Below, one piece after another: positions 62,793 to 64,000 of a stretch of 64,000 bases of DNA. The stretch spans positions 139,730 to 203,729 of the forward strand of contig NZ_BMMK01000010.1 in the NCBI RefSeq assembly GCF_014645795.1, in the 5' to 3' direction. Made by a program: the position numbers and the translations under genes. Below the pieces are notes generated by a model. It was not told the DNA's origin and did not search any database. It was given only the letters and a program-made list of their open reading frames with translations. The DNA is from Longimycelium tulufanense (GTDB taxonomy: Bacteria > Actinomycetota > Actinomycetes > Mycobacteriales > Pseudonocardiaceae). Each line of letters begins with the position of its first letter. Positions within the stretch are counted from its first letter, which is position 1.

Positions 62793-63428
62793 TCAGGGGA
62801 GAACGAGCGCCGGGTGGTCCGGGTCGTCGGCGCGCACGACGAGGTCGGCGGTGTCGCCGGGGGCCACCTCGCGCTCGTACCGGGCGTAGGCCGGCAGCGT
62901 CCAGCACCGCTCCGGCGGGGTTCGCCGACGCAAGGCCCCCGAGGACAGCGAGAAGTGAATGGTGAGACGGAGGGGCAGGGAGCGGCCGAGGAGCAACGAA
63001 CCGGACAGCAGGACCACGGTGTTCGGCGCCAGGGTCAGGTAGTCGGCGCGGGTCGCCCGGTCGGTCTCCGGGTCCCACAGCGAGGGCAGCACCCGAGCGG
63101 ATCCATCGGGCTCCAGGGGCTCGAGCAGCTCGCGCCGGAGGCCGCCGACGTCCAGCCAGTCGGTGTAGAAGGCGTCCGGGTCCTGCCTGCCGTGCTCGAA
63201 GCGCAGCGAGGCCGGTCGGAGGAACCAGCGGGCCGGCACGTGCAGGACCGGCCTGCCCCGCACCTTGACCGGGTCCACGAGGGACGCGGCCCATTCGTCC
63301 GGTGCGGCGGCCTCGGGGCCGTCGACGGCCACCGCCAAACGCTCGTGTGGCCGCTGTTCCACCACCCTGTCGACGAGCTCCTCAACCAGCCGATCGGGCG
63401 AAAGGGGACGCACCACCACGCTCCCCAT
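62793..63428 (-). CDS. Uridine-kinase-like protein lacking the P-loop
   Basis: The 211-residue product has the layout of actinobacterial uridine kinase family proteins, with a C-terminal RADDPDHPALVLP and VLLSGSLLLGR. However, the expected Walker A stretch after RLAVAVDGP reads EAAAPDEWAASL, with no GKS/T. It cannot bind ATP in the usual way and may be a pseudo-kinase. It lies 63 bp upstream of the amidotransferase gene, same strand. Confidence 0.72.
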   Translation of the reverse strand: MGSVVVRPLSPDRLVEELVDRVVEQRPHERLAVAVDGPEAAAPDEWAASLVDPVKVRGRPVLHVPARWFLRPASLRFEHGRQDPDAFYTDWLDVGGLRRELLEPLEPDGSARVLPSLWDPETDRATRADYLTLAPNTVVLLSGSLLLGRSLPLRLTIHFSLSSGALRRRTPPERCWTLPAYARYEREVAPGDTADLVVRADDPDHPALVLP

Positions 63429-63578
63429 TTTGCCGCCCCGGTACGTGGAGTGAGAGAGCGCTCGGGTGGCTGGGCAGCCGCCAACTGCTCGGCCGTTTCG
63501 GCATCAGCCACTCGATCGAGCCCCACCACATCTACGGCACAGCTCGACGACACATTATGACGGTGTACGGGTGACGGT

Positions 63579-63757
63579 ATGTCGAAGAAGCTCACAGTCG
63601 AACTTGGAAGCTCACAGTCGAACTTGACAGTATTCTCCACAGAGAGGTGATCGAGGCGGCCGAACGAAGCGGCCAGTCCATCCGCTCCTGGATCTTCGCC
63701 GCCCTGTCGCACGAGGTGTTCCGCACCGCCGAGTCGGCCGCATCGTCTCCCGGTTGA
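63579..63757 (+). pseudogene. Small ribbon-helix-helix (antitoxin-like) gene frameshifted by a 20-bp tandem repeat
   Basis: From ATG 63579 the frame reads MSKKLTVELGSS and soon stops. If one copy of the 20-bp tandem repeat (63587-63606 and 63607-63626) is removed, one frame of 52 codons results: MSKKLTVELDSILHREV, then IEAAERSGQSIRSWIFAALSHEVFRTAES. Its strand-helix-helix layout is typical of RHH antitoxin or regulator proteins. As sequenced, the gene is broken, or switched off if the repeat slips. No toxin gene is seen beside it; it may lie beyond the window. Confidence 0.6.
63587..63626 (+). repeat. 20-bp perfect tandem duplication
   Basis: Two adjacent identical 20-bp units (63587-63606, 63607-63626) lie inside the small RHH-like frame. 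Because 20 is not a multiple of three, one copy restores and two copies break the reading frame. Confidence 0.85.
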
Positions 63758-63855
63758 TCGGGGGGTCGTGGGTGGCGGGTGGTGGCTCCGTCTTCGTCCA
63801 GCCCGCGTCCTGCACCCGGGGGGTGGCCCCTCGGCTGGTCTGTTGATCATCACCC

Positions 63856-63902
63856 GCGGGGGATCCCCGCTGTGTGCCCGGGTGACGGCGGGGATCCCCC
63901 GC
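63856..63902. repeat. Long inverted repeat near the right edge
   Basis: A 15-bp perfect inverted repeat (63856-63870 with 63888-63902) has a 17-base spacer, and each arm is itself nearly palindromic around GGATCC. It lies in a GC-rich stretch after the broken RHH gene. It could be a terminator or an extragenic repeat. Confidence 0.55.
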
Positions 63903-64000
63903 GCTCTCACCGAGGCGTGACACCCGGGGGCCCGCCCCCGACCGGGGCGCCCCCGGCAAGCCCCCTGAAGGGCCTCGCTGACCGGCGCACCCGCCCCGGC

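Noticed and set aside
1..64000. tRNA, rRNA, CRISPR or insertion-sequence features
   Set aside because: I looked for spaced identical repeats, transposase-like proteins with terminal inverted repeats, and tRNA or rRNA-like stretches and saw none. Short tRNAs could still be missed without a covariance search.

Overview
The window is very GC-rich, uses GTG starts freely and packs genes with ATGA/GTGA overlaps. Its right two thirds follow the conserved actinobacterial order erpA-like, DUF3043, cobU/cobT/cobS, ilvE, pepA, lpd, sucB, TIGR01777 epimerase, lipB, lipA, DUF4191, RDD, glnA, glnE, which resembles the Rv2203-Rv2221c block of mycobacteria. The accessory content (several F420-type LLM proteins, XRE/DUF397 pair, DUF574-type methyltransferase) points to Pseudonocardiaceae or a close relative. 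Species cannot be read from the sequence.

Region 1 (1-19.3 kb) is a specialised-metabolite locus in two arms. The left arm (minus strand, 10.2 kb down past base 1) encodes a Gfo/Idh/MocA oxidoreductase, a divergent myo-inositol-1-phosphate synthase (MIPS) homologue, a PfpI-fold protein, an SDR, a RidA protein, a PfkB kinase, three S-adenosylhomocysteine hydrolase (SAHase)-fold proteins (one cut by the window edge), a phosphohexomutase and an MTA-phosphorylase-type protein. The right arm (plus strand, 14.4-19.3 kb) encodes a fourth SAHase-fold protein, a second MTA-phosphorylase-type protein, a SAICAR-synthetase (PurC)-like protein, an SDR, an unknown protein and a HAD phosphatase. As I recall the literature, a MIPS homologue making a five-membered cyclitol is the hallmark of aristeromycin-type carbocyclic nucleosides, and a PurC-like protein plus an SDR marks coformycin/pentostatin. 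Such pairs were described as protector-protege systems, in which an adenosine-deaminase inhibitor shields an adenosine analogue. The unusual features here are four SAHase-fold paralogues with eroded catalytic residues, duplicated SAHase-fold/phosphorylase gene pairs, no visible HisG-like gene, and a housekeeping block (erpA-like, DUF3043, aldo/keto reductase) between the arms.

Region 2 (19.2-21.5 kb) is a boundary zone. It holds a small HTH gene with a 9-bp repeat array upstream, a decayed LLM oxidoreductase tail and a secreted M23 peptidase. Region 3 (21.6-46.8 kb) is core metabolism: a CobU-CobT fusion, CobS, IlvE, PepA, Lpd, a two-lipoyl-domain SucB with a 136-bp perfect internal repeat, LipB, LipA, and GlnA behind a good GlnR-type box. 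A TetR-controlled accessory group (39-42.3 kb) interrupts it.

Region 4 (46.9-57.3 kb) is accessory: a VOC remnant, a SAM methyltransferase, an XRE regulator with a DUF397 partner, a cytokinin-dehydrogenase-like flavoprotein, small secreted or unknown proteins, and an 821-residue secreted protein. That protein has the catalytic signature of pertussis/cholera-type ADP-ribosyltransferases, a cysteine-flanked RAKR site like those nicked in AB toxins, and a hydrophobic central region. It is the second major discovery candidate. Region 5 (57.4-63.4 kb) has glnE, a PitA-type phosphate transporter, a glutamine amidotransferase and a uridine-kinase-like protein without a P-loop. The right end holds a ribbon-helix-helix-like gene frameshifted by a 20-bp tandem duplication. 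No rRNA, tRNA, CRISPR array or transposase was found.
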